DNA from: 1-14-0-10-37-14 sp037130845
GTDB taxonomy: Bacteria; Patescibacteriota; Patescibacteriia; Patescibacteriales; Patescibacteriaceae
NCBI GenBank assembly: GCA_037130845.1
Contig: JBAXSE010000006.1
Coordinates: forward strand, 9,483-73,482
Reading direction: 5' to 3'
DNA: 64,000 nt
The notes below the pieces were generated by a model. The model ran no database searches and had not been told where the DNA came from. It saw only the letters and a program-made list of their open reading frames with translations. The translations under genes were made by a program, and so were the position numbers. This document shows positions 41,672 to 50,241 of the stretch, in pieces (the first letter of the stretch is position 1; every line of letters starts with the position of its first letter).

Positions 41672-42940
41672 ATGTTAACTAGTCAAAATATTAAGGATTT
41701 AGGCCTGCCGGCCACCCCCGGCTCTTACCAGTTTTTTAACTCTAAGGGCCAGATTATTTATGTGGGCAAGGCGGTCAATCTGCTGGCCCGGGTGTCCAGC
41801 TATTGGCGGGATTCGGCTAATCTGACCCCGGCTAAGGCTCGCATGTTAACCGAAATTGAACGGGTAGAGTGGAAAACAGTTGATTCGGAAATCGAGGCCT
41901 TGCTCTTGGAGGCCAACCTGATCAAGAAATACCAGCCGGCTTATAATGTGTTATTGCGCGACGATAAGCGCTTTAGCTATATCAAAGTCAGCCTGGAGGA
42001 CGAAGTGCCAGGCCTTTTTGCCGTGCGCCAGCTGGACCAGTCGGGCAAATACTACGGCCCTTTCGTTTCTGGCCGGGCGGTGAGGGAAACCCTCAAAGCC
42101 TTGCGCCGCATCTGGCCCTATTGCACTACCCGCAAAGTGGCGGCCAAGCCTTGCTTCTATTATCAGATCGGGCGCTGCTTGGGCGCTTGCGGCGGCCTAG
42201 TTACGCGAGCCGAATATATGAAGCAGGTTATCAAGCCCATTATTGCTTTCTTGGACGGCAAGAAGGACAAAGTGGTGGCGGATATGGAGAGGCAGGCCAA
42301 GCGTCTGGCTAAGGCCGGCGATGAAGAAGGAGCCGCTAGGATTAATTGGCAGATTAGGAATATGCGCGAAGTGTTGGAGGGCACTCGTGTCTTGAGCGTG
42401 GGTGAAAAATATGAAAACGATGTAGTGGAGCTGGCCAAGGTCTTGCAGTTAGCCAAAGTGCCACAACGCATCGAGGGTTATGATTTGTCTAATATCTTCA
42501 GCCAGCAGGCGGTCGGTTCGATGGTGGTCTTTGCCGGCGGCGAGCCGGATAAGAGCCAATACCGCAAGTTTAAAATAAAAGGTTCGGTCTTGGGCGATAC
42601 CGAGATGCTGTCCGAAATCTTTGAGCGCCGTTTGGGCAATGATTGGCCTTTGCCTGATTTAATTATCATCGACGGCGGTAAAGCCCAGCTTAATACTGTC
42701 ACTAGGATTTTAAAAAAACATAAGCTGGATATACTGGCCATTTCTATCTCCAAAGGCGAGGGCCTGCGTTCGGCCATGGCGCCGGACAAGCTGTTCTTCC
42801 CGGGCCAAGCCCTGCCCCTGGAACTGCCCTTGGCCTCGCCCGCTTTGCACCTGGTCAAGCGGGTGCGCGACGAAGCGCACAGGTTTGCTATCGGCTTTCA
42901 CCGTGACGCGAGGAGTAAACACTTCTTATCAGGCGGTTAA
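41672..42940 (+). CDS. uvrC: UvrC excinuclease subunit lacking the C-terminal HhH domain
   Basis: Makes the two incisions of nucleotide excision repair. It has the GIY-YIG nuclease domain (residues about 12-95, PATPGSYQFFNSKGQIIYVG), the Cys-rich motif (CFYYQIGRCLGAC), a UVR motif (about 205-240) for UvrB contact, and the RNase H-like second nuclease domain (GYDLSNI, LIIIDGGKAQL, VRDEAHRFAI). The usual tandem helix-hairpin-helix DNA-binding domain is absent: the protein stops at 422 residues, soon after the RNase H domain, where typical UvrC has about 600. The frame ends cleanly, so this looks like a shortened form rather than a broken gene. Confidence 0.9.
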   Translation: MLTSQNIKDLGLPATPGSYQFFNSKGQIIYVGKAVNLLARVSSYWRDSANLTPAKARMLTEIERVEWKTVDSEIEALLLEANLIKKYQPAYNVLLRDDKRFSYIKVSLEDEVPGLFAVRQLDQSGKYYGPFVSGRAVRETLKALRRIWPYCTTRKVAAKPCFYYQIGRCLGACGGLVTRAEYMKQVIKPIIAFLDGKKDKVVADMERQAKRLAKAGDEEGAARINWQIRNMREVLEGTRVLSVGEKYENDVVELAKVLQLAKVPQRIEGYDLSNIFSQQAVGSMVVFAGGEPDKSQYRKFKIKGSVLGDTEMLSEIFERRLGNDWPLPDLIIIDGGKAQLNTVTRILKKHKLDILAISISKGEGLRSAMAPDKLFFPGQALPLELPLASPALHLVKRVRDEAHRFAIGFHRDARSKHFLSGG

Positions 42941-43033
42941 GTCTGGTCGAAATTGACACATGAGTTTTAACTTATCTCGTTATGAGCCGTAGCTCCGCCT
43001 CCATAGTAAGGTGGTTTGGGTGAAGGTAAAAGA

Positions 43034-43062
43034 AAAAGCATAGGCTGTGCCTATGCTTTTGG
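43034..43062. terminator. Bidirectional terminator
   Basis: A perfect 11-bp stem AAAAGCATAGG/CCTATGCTTTT with a CTGTG loop lies directly after the minus-strand gene's stop and downstream of uvrC on the plus strand. Confidence 0.8.
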
Positions 43063-43788
43063 TTAATTCCGCATTGGATTAGCGGTCATGATTTTTTTCC
43101 AGGTCTGGGCGACTGCTTGGTCGGCCGGCTGGGCTAGAGTACCTTTGTTGATGCGCTCGAACAGCCCTGGGATAATGCAACGAGCGTTATCCAGGAGAGC
43201 CAAGATGTTATCATGGAACTTTTTGGCATGCAGGCCTTTGGCTAGCTTGATGTCGGTGAAACTTTGGCTCAGATCGGGCCATAGCTCATCTCGAAGTTCA
43301 GCTAAGCTGCGGCAGTAATTGTCCATCAAGTCCAGGTCGACTTCGTCCAGAGTCTGCTTGAGGCAGGCCTCGGGAATCGAGCCGCAGAGCTGGCTGATCG
43401 AAGTGATGTCCCAGAAGCTGAGCGGATTATCAACTTTGGTCTTGGCTCGGAATTCACTATAGCTATGTTCCAGCCCCAACAGCTCCAGTTCGAAGCGGTT
43501 GTAGATGGCGGTCAGCTGTTCCGAGGCTTGCTTGACGGCATAGAAGAAATACCGTTCAAAATTGGTAGCCAGCTTGTTATATAGCCAAGTGCCGACAATG
43601 CTTAGTGCCTGCGCCACTAGAATCTTGTCAATCAAGGAGGGTATCAAGCGAAAGATAGCGACCACAGCGGCGATGCCAGCCAGGATGAAGAGCAGATTTG
43701 TCAGCTGGTAAAGGCTGTAGCAATGGTCCAGGCGCTTAGCCAGTTTCGGATCATAGTCCAGAGTAGATGCCATGTATAAACCGATCAT
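43063..43788 (-). CDS. Membrane protein of unknown function
   Basis: About 241 residues. A hydrophobic region at about residues 30-70 (LLFILAGIAAVVAIFRLIP, then ILVAQALSIVGTWLY) can form two transmembrane helices, with the long helical C-terminal part (about 75-241) probably cytoplasmic. I recognise no family motif. The ATG at 43773 is a possible later start. A minus-strand TATAAT at 43811-43816 is a plausible promoter. No functional clue comes from the neighbours, uvrC and uvrB. Confidence 0.65.
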   Translation of the reverse strand: MIGLYMASTLDYDPKLAKRLDHCYSLYQLTNLLFILAGIAAVVAIFRLIPSLIDKILVAQALSIVGTWLYNKLATNFERYFFYAVKQASEQLTAIYNRFELELLGLEHSYSEFRAKTKVDNPLSFWDITSISQLCGSIPEACLKQTLDEVDLDLMDNYCRSLAELRDELWPDLSQSFTDIKLAKGLHAKKFHDNILALLDNARCIIPGLFERINKGTLAQPADQAVAQTWKKIMTANPMRN

Positions 43789-43848
43789 TAATGAACAAAA
43801 TAGTACTTATATTATACCTATTTTTACAGATTTGTCAATAGCAATTTT

Positions 43849-43868
43849 ATCCCTGCGAAGGCAGGGAT
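43849..43868. repeat. Dispersed CCCTGC-type hairpin
   Basis: ATCCCTGC-GAAG-GCAGGGAT, a perfect 8-bp stem nearly identical to 13462-13479, here in the opposite loop orientation. Confidence 0.6.
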
Positions 43869-43950
43869 CCTGGACCCGTTTTATTATTTATAAGTCTAAT
43901 ATTCAGCTAAAGTTATTGATATATCTAGGTGTATGGATTAAATGGAAAGA

Positions 43951-43988
43951 TCCCTGCCGGAGTCTACCCGACAGCTGGCGGGCAGGGA
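43951..43988. repeat. Longer CCCTGCC-type hairpin at the uvrB 3' end
   Basis: TCCCTGCC (43951-43958) pairs with GGCAGGGA (43981-43988) around an inner imperfect stem. It ends 5 bp from the uvrB stop codon and may double as its transcript end. Confidence 0.6.
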
Positions 43989-43992
43989 TAAA

Positions 43993-45810
43993 TTATGCGT
44001 CGCCCATACTAATCCCCTTAGAACTGGTAGAATGAGGCGTGATATGATGTTTTTTGTTGTAATCCAGCTGGATATTGCGGCGGCGTTCGGTTTCGTGCAT
44101 GGCGATGGCCATAGCCGGAGTGATCTTGTCGCCGTACATAATGACTTGGCCGTGCTCGTGGCGGGCGGCCCGGCCCATGGTCTGGATGAGCGAGGTGGCG
44201 GTGCGCAGGAAGCCGGCCATGTCGGCGTTGAGAATGGCCACCAGCGAGACCTCGGGCAGGTCTAGGCCTTCGCGCAGCAGGTTGATGCCGATCAAGACAT
44301 CGTATTTACCGCTCTTGAGGTCGGCCAGGATATCGAGGCGTTCCAATGATTTTATTTCGGAGTGTAAGTAGGTTGATTTGATGCCGGCTTCGTAGAGATA
44401 TTCGGACAGTTCTTCGGCCATGCGTTTGGTTAGAGTGACCGCCAGGGTGCGCTCGTTGTGGGCGGCGCGGACGCGGATTTCGGCCATCAGGTCTTGGATC
44501 TGGTTGGCGGTAGGGCGCAAGAATATTTCCGGATCTACCAGACCGGTGGGACGGATGACCTGTTCGGCCACTTGTTTGGATTTGTGCATCTCGTAGTCGG
44601 ACGGTGTGGCAGAGACGTAGATGGCTTGGTTGATCTTGGCATTGAACTCGCGGAAGTTGAGCGGCCGGTTGTCGATGGCGCTGGGCAAGCGCCAGCCGAA
44701 TTCCACCAGGGTAGTCTTGCGGCTCTGGTCGCCGGCGAACATGCCGCGGATCTGTGGCAGGGTAACATGCGATTCGTCTACGAACATCAGGAAGTCGTCC
44801 GGGAAGTAGTCCAACAGCACGTCCGGCGCCGAGCCGGGGGAGCGCAGGGAAAGCTGGCGTGAATAATTCTCGATGCCGTTGCAGTAGCCCATCGATTCCA
44901 TCATCTCCAAGTCGTAGTTGGTCTTGCGTTCCAGGCGGTAGGCCTCGACGAATTTCTCGGCCTTCTTCAGTTCGTCCAGGCGCTGGACCAGTTCGGCGCG
45001 GATGCGGGCAATAGCTTCGGCCAGCTGCAGTTCGGGCGTCATAAAATGTTTGGCGGGTAAAATTTTGAGGTGATCGATGCTTTGGCCATGTGAGTTGCGC
45101 AAAGTTTCGATCCAACCGCCTGAGCCGGGCGTGATGCGGAAGCGGATGATATTTTCAATCACCTCGCCGAAAAAAGACAGTCGGATGACTTCTTCGCCGG
45201 TAGGTAAGTGGATGTCTACATTTTCGCCTTTGACGCGGAAGGTGCCGCGTTTCAATTCAATATCATCGCGTTCGTATTGGATGCGGATCAGGTCGCGCAG
45301 GGCCGAGTTGCGCTTGATGGTCTGCCCTTTGGTATATTCCAAAGACAGATTGTCGTAGTTAACCTTTTCGCCCAGCCCGTAGATGCAGGAGACCGAGGCC
45401 ACAATAATGACGTCTTTGCGGGTCATCAGCGCTTGGGTGGCGGAGTGGCGCAGGCGGTCGATCTCTTCGTTGATTTGTGATTCCTTTTCGATGTAGGTAT
45501 CGGTGTGGGGGATGTAGGCTTCGGGCTGGTAGTAGTCGTAGTATGACACGAAATAATGCACAGCTGCCTCGGGGAAGAAATTCTTGAATTCGCTGTAGAG
45601 CTGGGCCGCCAGCGTCTTGTTATGGGAGATGATGAGGGTCGGCTTCTGCACCTGTTCGATGACCTTAGCCATGGTAAAGGTTTTGCCCGAGCCGGTCACG
45701 CCTAAAAGCGTCTGGTGTTCGTAACCTTTTTTGAGGCCGTCCACCAGAGTAGCGATTGCTTGGGGCTGATCGCCCGTGGGCGAGAAGTTTGCTTTTACTT
45801 GAAAACCCAT
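43993..45810 (-). CDS. uvrB: UvrB excision-repair helicase subunit lacking the C-terminal UVR domain
   Basis: Damage-verification subunit of UvrABC. Walker A GVTGSGKT is at residues 37-44, the beta-hairpin region YYDYYQPEAYIPHTDTYIEK follows, then the DESH box in MFVDESHVTLPQIRGMF and helicase motifs V-VI (GINLLREGLDLPEV, QTMGRAARHEHG). After HHITPHSTSSKG the protein ends at 605 residues; the roughly 40-residue UVR motif that contacts UvrC in other bacteria is missing. I start at the ATG at 45810 (MGFQVKANFSPTGDQP), which matches family N-termini; a longer frame to 45864 runs through a terminator hairpin. Confidence 0.95.
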   Translation of the reverse strand: MGFQVKANFSPTGDQPQAIATLVDGLKKGYEHQTLLGVTGSGKTFTMAKVIEQVQKPTLIISHNKTLAAQLYSEFKNFFPEAAVHYFVSYYDYYQPEAYIPHTDTYIEKESQINEEIDRLRHSATQALMTRKDVIIVASVSCIYGLGEKVNYDNLSLEYTKGQTIKRNSALRDLIRIQYERDDIELKRGTFRVKGENVDIHLPTGEEVIRLSFFGEVIENIIRFRITPGSGGWIETLRNSHGQSIDHLKILPAKHFMTPELQLAEAIARIRAELVQRLDELKKAEKFVEAYRLERKTNYDLEMMESMGYCNGIENYSRQLSLRSPGSAPDVLLDYFPDDFLMFVDESHVTLPQIRGMFAGDQSRKTTLVEFGWRLPSAIDNRPLNFREFNAKINQAIYVSATPSDYEMHKSKQVAEQVIRPTGLVDPEIFLRPTANQIQDLMAEIRVRAAHNERTLAVTLTKRMAEELSEYLYEAGIKSTYLHSEIKSLERLDILADLKSGKYDVLIGINLLREGLDLPEVSLVAILNADMAGFLRTATSLIQTMGRAARHEHGQVIMYGDKITPAMAIAMHETERRRNIQLDYNKKHHITPHSTSSKGISMGDA

Positions 45811-45825
45811 ATGATTTAAAGTTTG

Positions 45826-45850
45826 AAAAAGGGGCCCATAATGAGCCCCT
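45826..45850 (-). terminator. Terminator of the small basic-protein gene
   Basis: On the minus strand AGGGGC...GCCCCT closes a 9-nt loop and is followed by TTTTTC. It ends the transcript of the gene at 45865-46089 just upstream of uvrB; read-through could reach uvrB. Confidence 0.65.
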
Positions 45851-45864
45851 GTATCTGATTGCAT

Positions 45865-46089
45865 CTAAATAGTCTGGAGAAATACGGCACCGCTGAGGCG
45901 GACCAAACATAAATTGGCTACTTTGCGTTTGTAGGATTTCTTTTGCATCTTGTCATCGATAGCCTCGTCTTCCGTGTGATAGCTTTCGCTCATCATTCTT
46001 TTGCTTAATCTGCGTTCTTTCCTGGTTAGCAATCTCTTGATAGAGTGAGCTTTTGCTGTTCTTACCGTCTTACCGAAATTCCATTTCAT
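45865..46089 (-). CDS. Small basic protein of unknown function
   Basis: About 74 residues, strongly basic (TRKERRLSKRMM; KKSYKRKVAN). A good Shine-Dalgarno GGAGAAGG lies 2 nt before the ATG at 46089, and a terminator follows the stop, which together support a real gene. The charge suggests nucleic-acid or ribosome binding, but I recognise no family. One of the repeated GAGTA-loop hairpins lies about 140 bp upstream in the same orientation. Confidence 0.6.
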   Translation of the reverse strand: MKWNFGKTVRTAKAHSIKRLLTRKERRLSKRMMSESYHTEDEAIDDKMQKKSYKRKVANLCLVRLSGAVFLQTI

Positions 46090-46230
46090 AACCTTCTCCG
46101 AAAATTTGAACAAATATTAGATTATCATAAAGAACCGTTGTGGTTTCTCCTATTTGCAGTCTCTCATAGTTAGTAGGCGTTTGTCAAGTGTTTTTTGACA
46201 GAATGCTTGATTTTGTTTATATTTATCATA

Positions 46231-46262
46231 TATTTATCCCCTGTACTCCAGGGGATCTCCCC
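46231..46262 (-). promoter_or_regulatory. GAGTA-loop hairpin element, minus orientation
   Basis: Read on the minus strand: GGAG, stem ATCCCCTG, loop GAGTA, stem CAGGGGAT, then AAATA. It matches the elements at 6556 and 46387 in loop and flanks, with stem bases changed in pairs. It points toward the small basic-protein gene. Confidence 0.7.
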
Positions 46263-46386
46263 ACGAGGGCTAATACATATAATCCAAAAATTTGACAATA
46301 GAGTCGCGAGAAGTGAAATGTCGATATTCTTGGTTCGGAAATGCCGTATACGATTATTTGTATACTAAGGCCTGACTATTTATTTA

Positions 46387-46417
46387 GGAGATCCACGGGA
46401 GTACCGTGGATAAATAC
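46387..46417 (+). promoter_or_regulatory. GAGTA-loop hairpin element upstream of ileS
   Basis: GGAG, stem ATCCACGG, loop GAGTA, stem CCGTGGAT, then AAATACG. Just after it, CCGGGGATAAATG (46424-46436) looks like the right half of a second copy and overlaps the ileS start. It is likely in the ileS leader RNA. Confidence 0.7.
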
Positions 46418-46433
46418 GTAATACCGGGGATAA

Positions 46434-49385
46434 ATGCATCATATTATGACAAACGCAGAAAATAAAGGGCTTTTTGCCGGACAAGAAGAGCAAGTGTTGG
46501 AATTCTGGGACCGGGCTCAAACCTTTGAAAAATCAGTAACCAAGCCGGCGCCGCAGGGTTCTTATGTTTTTTATGACGGGCCGCCTTTCGCTACCGGCAC
46601 GCCGCATTACGGCCATCTGGTGGCCAGCTTGATGAAAGACGCTATACCGCGCTTCTGGACTATGAAGGGCTATACGGTCGAGCGCCGTTGGGGTTGGGAT
46701 TGCCATGGCTTGCCGATCGAGAATATCGTCGAAAAGGAATTAGGCTCCAAATCCAAGAAAGACATCGAAGCGATGGGGGTTGATAAATTTAATGAGGCTT
46801 GCCGGGCTCGTGTTTTGGAGTACGCCGAGGAGTGGCGCGCGACCATCAAGCGCCTGGGCCGCTGGGTTGACATGGACAACAGCTATCGCACCATGGACAA
46901 GGATTATATGGAATCGGTCTGGTGGGTCTTTAAGAATCTGTATGACAAAGGCTTGATCTATGAAGGCTATCGCAGCATGCACATCTGTCCGCGCTGCGAG
47001 ACGACATTGTCGCAATCGGAAGTGGCCGAGGGCTACAAGGATATCAAGGATCTGTCGACGATCGCTAAATTTAAATTACGTTTGGGCCAGACTCTGGCCG
47101 GTGAACCGGTTGATGAAAATTGTTATATTTTGGCCTGGACAACTACGCCTTGGACTTTGATTGGCAATGTGGCCTTAGCTGTCGGCGCAGAAATCAATTA
47201 CACCAAGATCCGCACCGCTGATTCGACCAATAGTTATATTTTGGCACAAGATCGATTGTCCACGGTGATGGCCGGGCAGGAATACGAAATAGTAGCCAAT
47301 GTTAAGGGTGCCGAGCTAGTCGGCCTGAGCTACGAGCCGTTGTTTGATTATTATTTGGAAGATGCGCGCGTAGCCAATCGGGAGAATGGCTGGAAAGTTT
47401 ATGCCGCTGAATTTGTGACGACCGAAGAAGGCACGGGCGTAGTCCATATCGCGCCGGCTTTCGGTGAAGACGACTTAAATTTAGGCAAGGCTGAACTGTT
47501 GCCGTTTATCCAGCATATTGGCATGGATGGCATTATTAAGGCCGAAGCGGGTGAATTTGCCGGCCTGTCAGTCAAGCCTTTGGGCGACCACAGCACCACC
47601 GATGTAGCTATTATTAAATATCTAGCCGCTAAGAATCTATTATTTGCCAAAGCGAAATATGAGCATAGCTATCCGCATTGCTGGCGTTGCGATACGCCTT
47701 TGTTGAACTACGCCACCAGCTCTTGGTTTGTTAAGGTGACTGATCTCAAGCCGCAGGCTTTAGAGACGGCTGCTTATATCCGCTGGTCGCCTGAGCATAT
47801 CAAGGAAGGCCGCTTCGGCCAATGGTTGGCTGGCGCGCGCGATTGGTCGATCAGCCGCCAACGTTTTTGGGCCTCTGTCATTCCGATTTGGAAGTGTCCG
47901 GAATGCGCGGGCTTGAGAGTCTTTGGTTCGGCTACCGAGCTGGAAGAAGCCAGCGGCCAAAAAATTGAAGACTTACACAAGCATATTGTGGACAAAATCA
48001 CTTTGCCTTGTTCTTCTTGCAATGGCACGATGTTGCGCATCCCGGATGTCCTGGATACCTGGTTTGATTCCGCGTCTATGCCTTATGCTCAGCTGCATTA
48101 TCCTTTTGCCAATCAAGAAAAGTTAGAGAATAATTTCCCGGCTGAATTTATCGCCGAGGGAGTCGATCAGACTCGCGCTTGGTTTTATTATTTGCATGTC
48201 GTTTCTAACGGCGTCATGGGCAAGCATTGTTTTAAGAACGTGGTGGTCAATGGTATTTGTCTGGCCGAAGACGGCAAGAAGATGTCTAAGAAGCTCAAGA
48301 ATTATCCTGACCCCAACCTGGTGTTGGATAAATATGGCGCCGATGCCTTGCGTCTTTATCTGCTGGCCAGCCCGGTGATGCAAGCGGAAAATCTGAATGT
48401 CAGCGAAAAGGGCATGGAAGAAGCCTTGCGCAAGAATATCATGCTTCTGAATAATATTTATAATTTTTACGCTACTTATGCGGGAGAAATGGTGGAGAGC
48501 AGCGAGCGTCCGGAGAGTGTAAATGTTTTGGACAATTGGCTGCTCTTGAGCTTCGAGCAGTTGGTCAACGAAACGACCTTGGCGATGGAACAATATAATA
48601 TGCCTAAGGCTGTCCGTCCGATTACCGAATTTATCAATGATTTTTCCACTTGGTATCTGCGGCGCTCGCGCGATCGCCTCAAGGATTCTTCGGAGGCGGT
48701 AGCGACGATGCGCTATGTGTTTATCGAACTGGCCAAAATTATGGCGCCTTTTGCGCCCTTTATCGCCGAGACAATCTGGCAGCGCGCCAGTGGATATAAC
48801 TTTGCCGATGTGGAACGTTCGGTCCATCTGGAGGACTGGCCGCAAGTGCCGGCGGCCATGGGTATTGCTGACCAGCAATTGTTGGCCGATATGGCGACTG
48901 CCCGCCAAGTGGTGGAAATCGGCTTGGCTGCTCGCGATGCGGCGAAGTTGAAAATTCGCCAGCCCTTGGCCGGGGCAAACGTGTCTAACTGCACTTTGGC
49001 TGAGGCTTATCAAGAAATTATCAAAGAAGAATTGAATTTGAAGTCGCTGCAATTAGAAGCCGGCTTGGGCGATTTATCTGTAGAGCTTGATACTCAAATT
49101 ACGGAAGAACTGCGGGCCGAAGGTCTGGAGCGTGATTTGGTACGGCAGCTTAATCTTTGGCGCAAGGATGCCGGTTTGACTATTAATGATCGCGTTAGCT
49201 TGTATTATAATCCATCAGACGAGATAGCTTCTTTTTTGGCTCAGCGGGCTGAGACTATTATTCAGGCCGTTTTGGCCGATGGCTTGCAGGCGGCTGATGC
49301 TTGGCCGGAAGGCGCTTTGGTTAAGGAAATTACCTTGGGCGACCTTAAATTTGCATTAGCTTTGAAAAAGATAGATAATGACTAA
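46434..49385 (+). CDS. ileS: Isoleucyl-tRNA synthetase
   Basis: Class I aminoacyl-tRNA synthetase charging tRNA-Ile, with a CP1 editing domain. The HIGH-type motif is seen in FATGTPHYGHL (about residue 53) and the KMSKS loop in KKMSKKLKN (about residue 616). WWGWDCHGLP-like context appears as RWGWDCHGLPIENIVEK. Zinc-type Cys clusters occur in HICPRCETTLS and WKCPECAGL. The 983-residue length and SQSEVAEGYKDIKDLS region fit the eukaryote-like IleS2 type. The ATG at 46446 is an alternative start. The leader holds the hairpin at 46387-46417. Confidence 0.96.
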   Translation: MHHIMTNAENKGLFAGQEEQVLEFWDRAQTFEKSVTKPAPQGSYVFYDGPPFATGTPHYGHLVASLMKDAIPRFWTMKGYTVERRWGWDCHGLPIENIVEKELGSKSKKDIEAMGVDKFNEACRARVLEYAEEWRATIKRLGRWVDMDNSYRTMDKDYMESVWWVFKNLYDKGLIYEGYRSMHICPRCETTLSQSEVAEGYKDIKDLSTIAKFKLRLGQTLAGEPVDENCYILAWTTTPWTLIGNVALAVGAEINYTKIRTADSTNSYILAQDRLSTVMAGQEYEIVANVKGAELVGLSYEPLFDYYLEDARVANRENGWKVYAAEFVTTEEGTGVVHIAPAFGEDDLNLGKAELLPFIQHIGMDGIIKAEAGEFAGLSVKPLGDHSTTDVAIIKYLAAKNLLFAKAKYEHSYPHCWRCDTPLLNYATSSWFVKVTDLKPQALETAAYIRWSPEHIKEGRFGQWLAGARDWSISRQRFWASVIPIWKCPECAGLRVFGSATELEEASGQKIEDLHKHIVDKITLPCSSCNGTMLRIPDVLDTWFDSASMPYAQLHYPFANQEKLENNFPAEFIAEGVDQTRAWFYYLHVVSNGVMGKHCFKNVVVNGICLAEDGKKMSKKLKNYPDPNLVLDKYGADALRLYLLASPVMQAENLNVSEKGMEEALRKNIMLLNNIYNFYATYAGEMVESSERPESVNVLDNWLLLSFEQLVNETTLAMEQYNMPKAVRPITEFINDFSTWYLRRSRDRLKDSSEAVATMRYVFIELAKIMAPFAPFIAETIWQRASGYNFADVERSVHLEDWPQVPAAMGIADQQLLADMATARQVVEIGLAARDAAKLKIRQPLAGANVSNCTLAEAYQEIIKEELNLKSLQLEAGLGDLSVELDTQITEELRAEGLERDLVRQLNLWRKDAGLTINDRVSLYYNPSDEIASFLAQRAETIIQAVLADGLQAADAWPEGALVKEITLGDLKFALALKKIDND

Positions 49386-49444
49386 AGGCGCAGCCTGGCG
49401 GTAAATATTCGGTAAATATTATCGATAAATAACAAGCAAAAATT

Positions 49445-49642
49445 ATGAAAAAAATCGCACTGTTTGCTTTGATTTTTGGCATCCTGGTTATGGGTATTAT
49501 AGGCATCTTGCTAGTTTTGAATGTAATCGCTTCGGATGAGGCAAGAGACCTGTCTATCAAGCTGGTTTCGGTGATCGCTATCTTGACTGTAGTTTTTTTA
49601 GCCATTTGGCAGTCTGCTAAGTCGCTCGGCTCTAACAAATAA
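49445..49642 (+). CDS. Small two-helix membrane protein
   Basis: 65 residues: helix 1 at about 4-28, a short charged loop ASDEARDLSIK, helix 2 at about 38-58, and a short polar tail. I know no family. It sits 27 nt before lemA and probably belongs to the lemA-htpX operon, where a small membrane partner would be plausible. Confidence 0.6.
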   Translation: MKKIALFALIFGILVMGIIGILLVLNVIASDEARDLSIKLVSVIAILTVVFLAIWQSAKSLGSNK

Positions 49643-49669
49643 TAATTAACGGGTTTTACCCGCAAAAGT

Positions 49670-50233
49670 ATGAACACGACAATAATTGTGCTGCTAGTAG
49701 TGTTGGCGCTAGTCGCCATCGCCCTGATTGCCATGTATAACGGATTGATTAAAATGAAAAATCGCGTCGACGAAGCTTGGTCGGATATCGATGTCCAGCT
49801 CAAGCGCCGTTATGATTTGATCCCTAACTTGGTTGAAACGGTCAAGGGCTATGCCGCTCATGAGCAGGGCACTTTGACCAAGGTAATTGAGGCCAGGAAC
49901 ATGGCGATGTCCGCGCATGATAGCGGTGATCTGACCAAGCAAGTAGCCGCTGAGAATATGCTATCTAGCACTTTGAAGTCAATCTTTGCGTTGACTGAGG
50001 CTTATCCTGATCTGAAGGCTAATCAAAACTTTTTGGAACTGCAGCGTGAATTGACTGATACCGAAGACAAGATCCAGGCTTCCCGCCGTTTCTACAATGG
50101 CAATGTCCGCGATTTCAATACCAAGTTGCAGGTATTCCCGACAAATATGATGGCTGGTTCTTTGGGCTTTACCGCGCGCGTCTTTTTTGAAGCGGCCGAA
50201 GAAGAGAAAAAGCCGGTGGCTGTCAAATTTTAA
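49670..50233 (+). CDS. lemA: LemA family membrane protein
   Basis: 187 residues: an N-terminal transmembrane helix (about 4-24) followed by the LemA helical bundle, with the signature NRVDEAWSDIDVQLKRRYDLIPNLV in pieces at about residues 31-56 and ASRRFYNGNVRDFNTKLQVFP near the end. LemA proteins are of uncertain function but often travel with HtpX and DUF2207/TPM proteins, as here. Confidence 0.93.
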   Translation: MNTTIIVLLVVLALVAIALIAMYNGLIKMKNRVDEAWSDIDVQLKRRYDLIPNLVETVKGYAAHEQGTLTKVIEARNMAMSAHDSGDLTKQVAAENMLSSTLKSIFALTEAYPDLKANQNFLELQRELTDTEDKIQASRRFYNGNVRDFNTKLQVFPTNMMAGSLGFTARVFFEAAEEEKKPVAVKF

Positions 50234-50241
50234 CTACTTAT

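Larger units (their letters stand above)
46090..46433. other. Divergent intergenic region with two structured hairpin elements
   Basis: 344 bp without a gene between the small basic gene (minus) and ileS (plus). It contains a hairpin element in each direction (46231-46262 minus, 46387-46417 plus) and, between them, sequence TGAAATGTCGATATTC (46314-46329) that matches the tandem repeat at the right end of the window at the same spacing. Confidence 0.7.

Noticed and set aside
43772..44035. A short plus-strand open frame between two minus-strand genes
   Set aside because: It spans two dispersed hairpin repeats and the 3' end of uvrB, with no start signal or domain.
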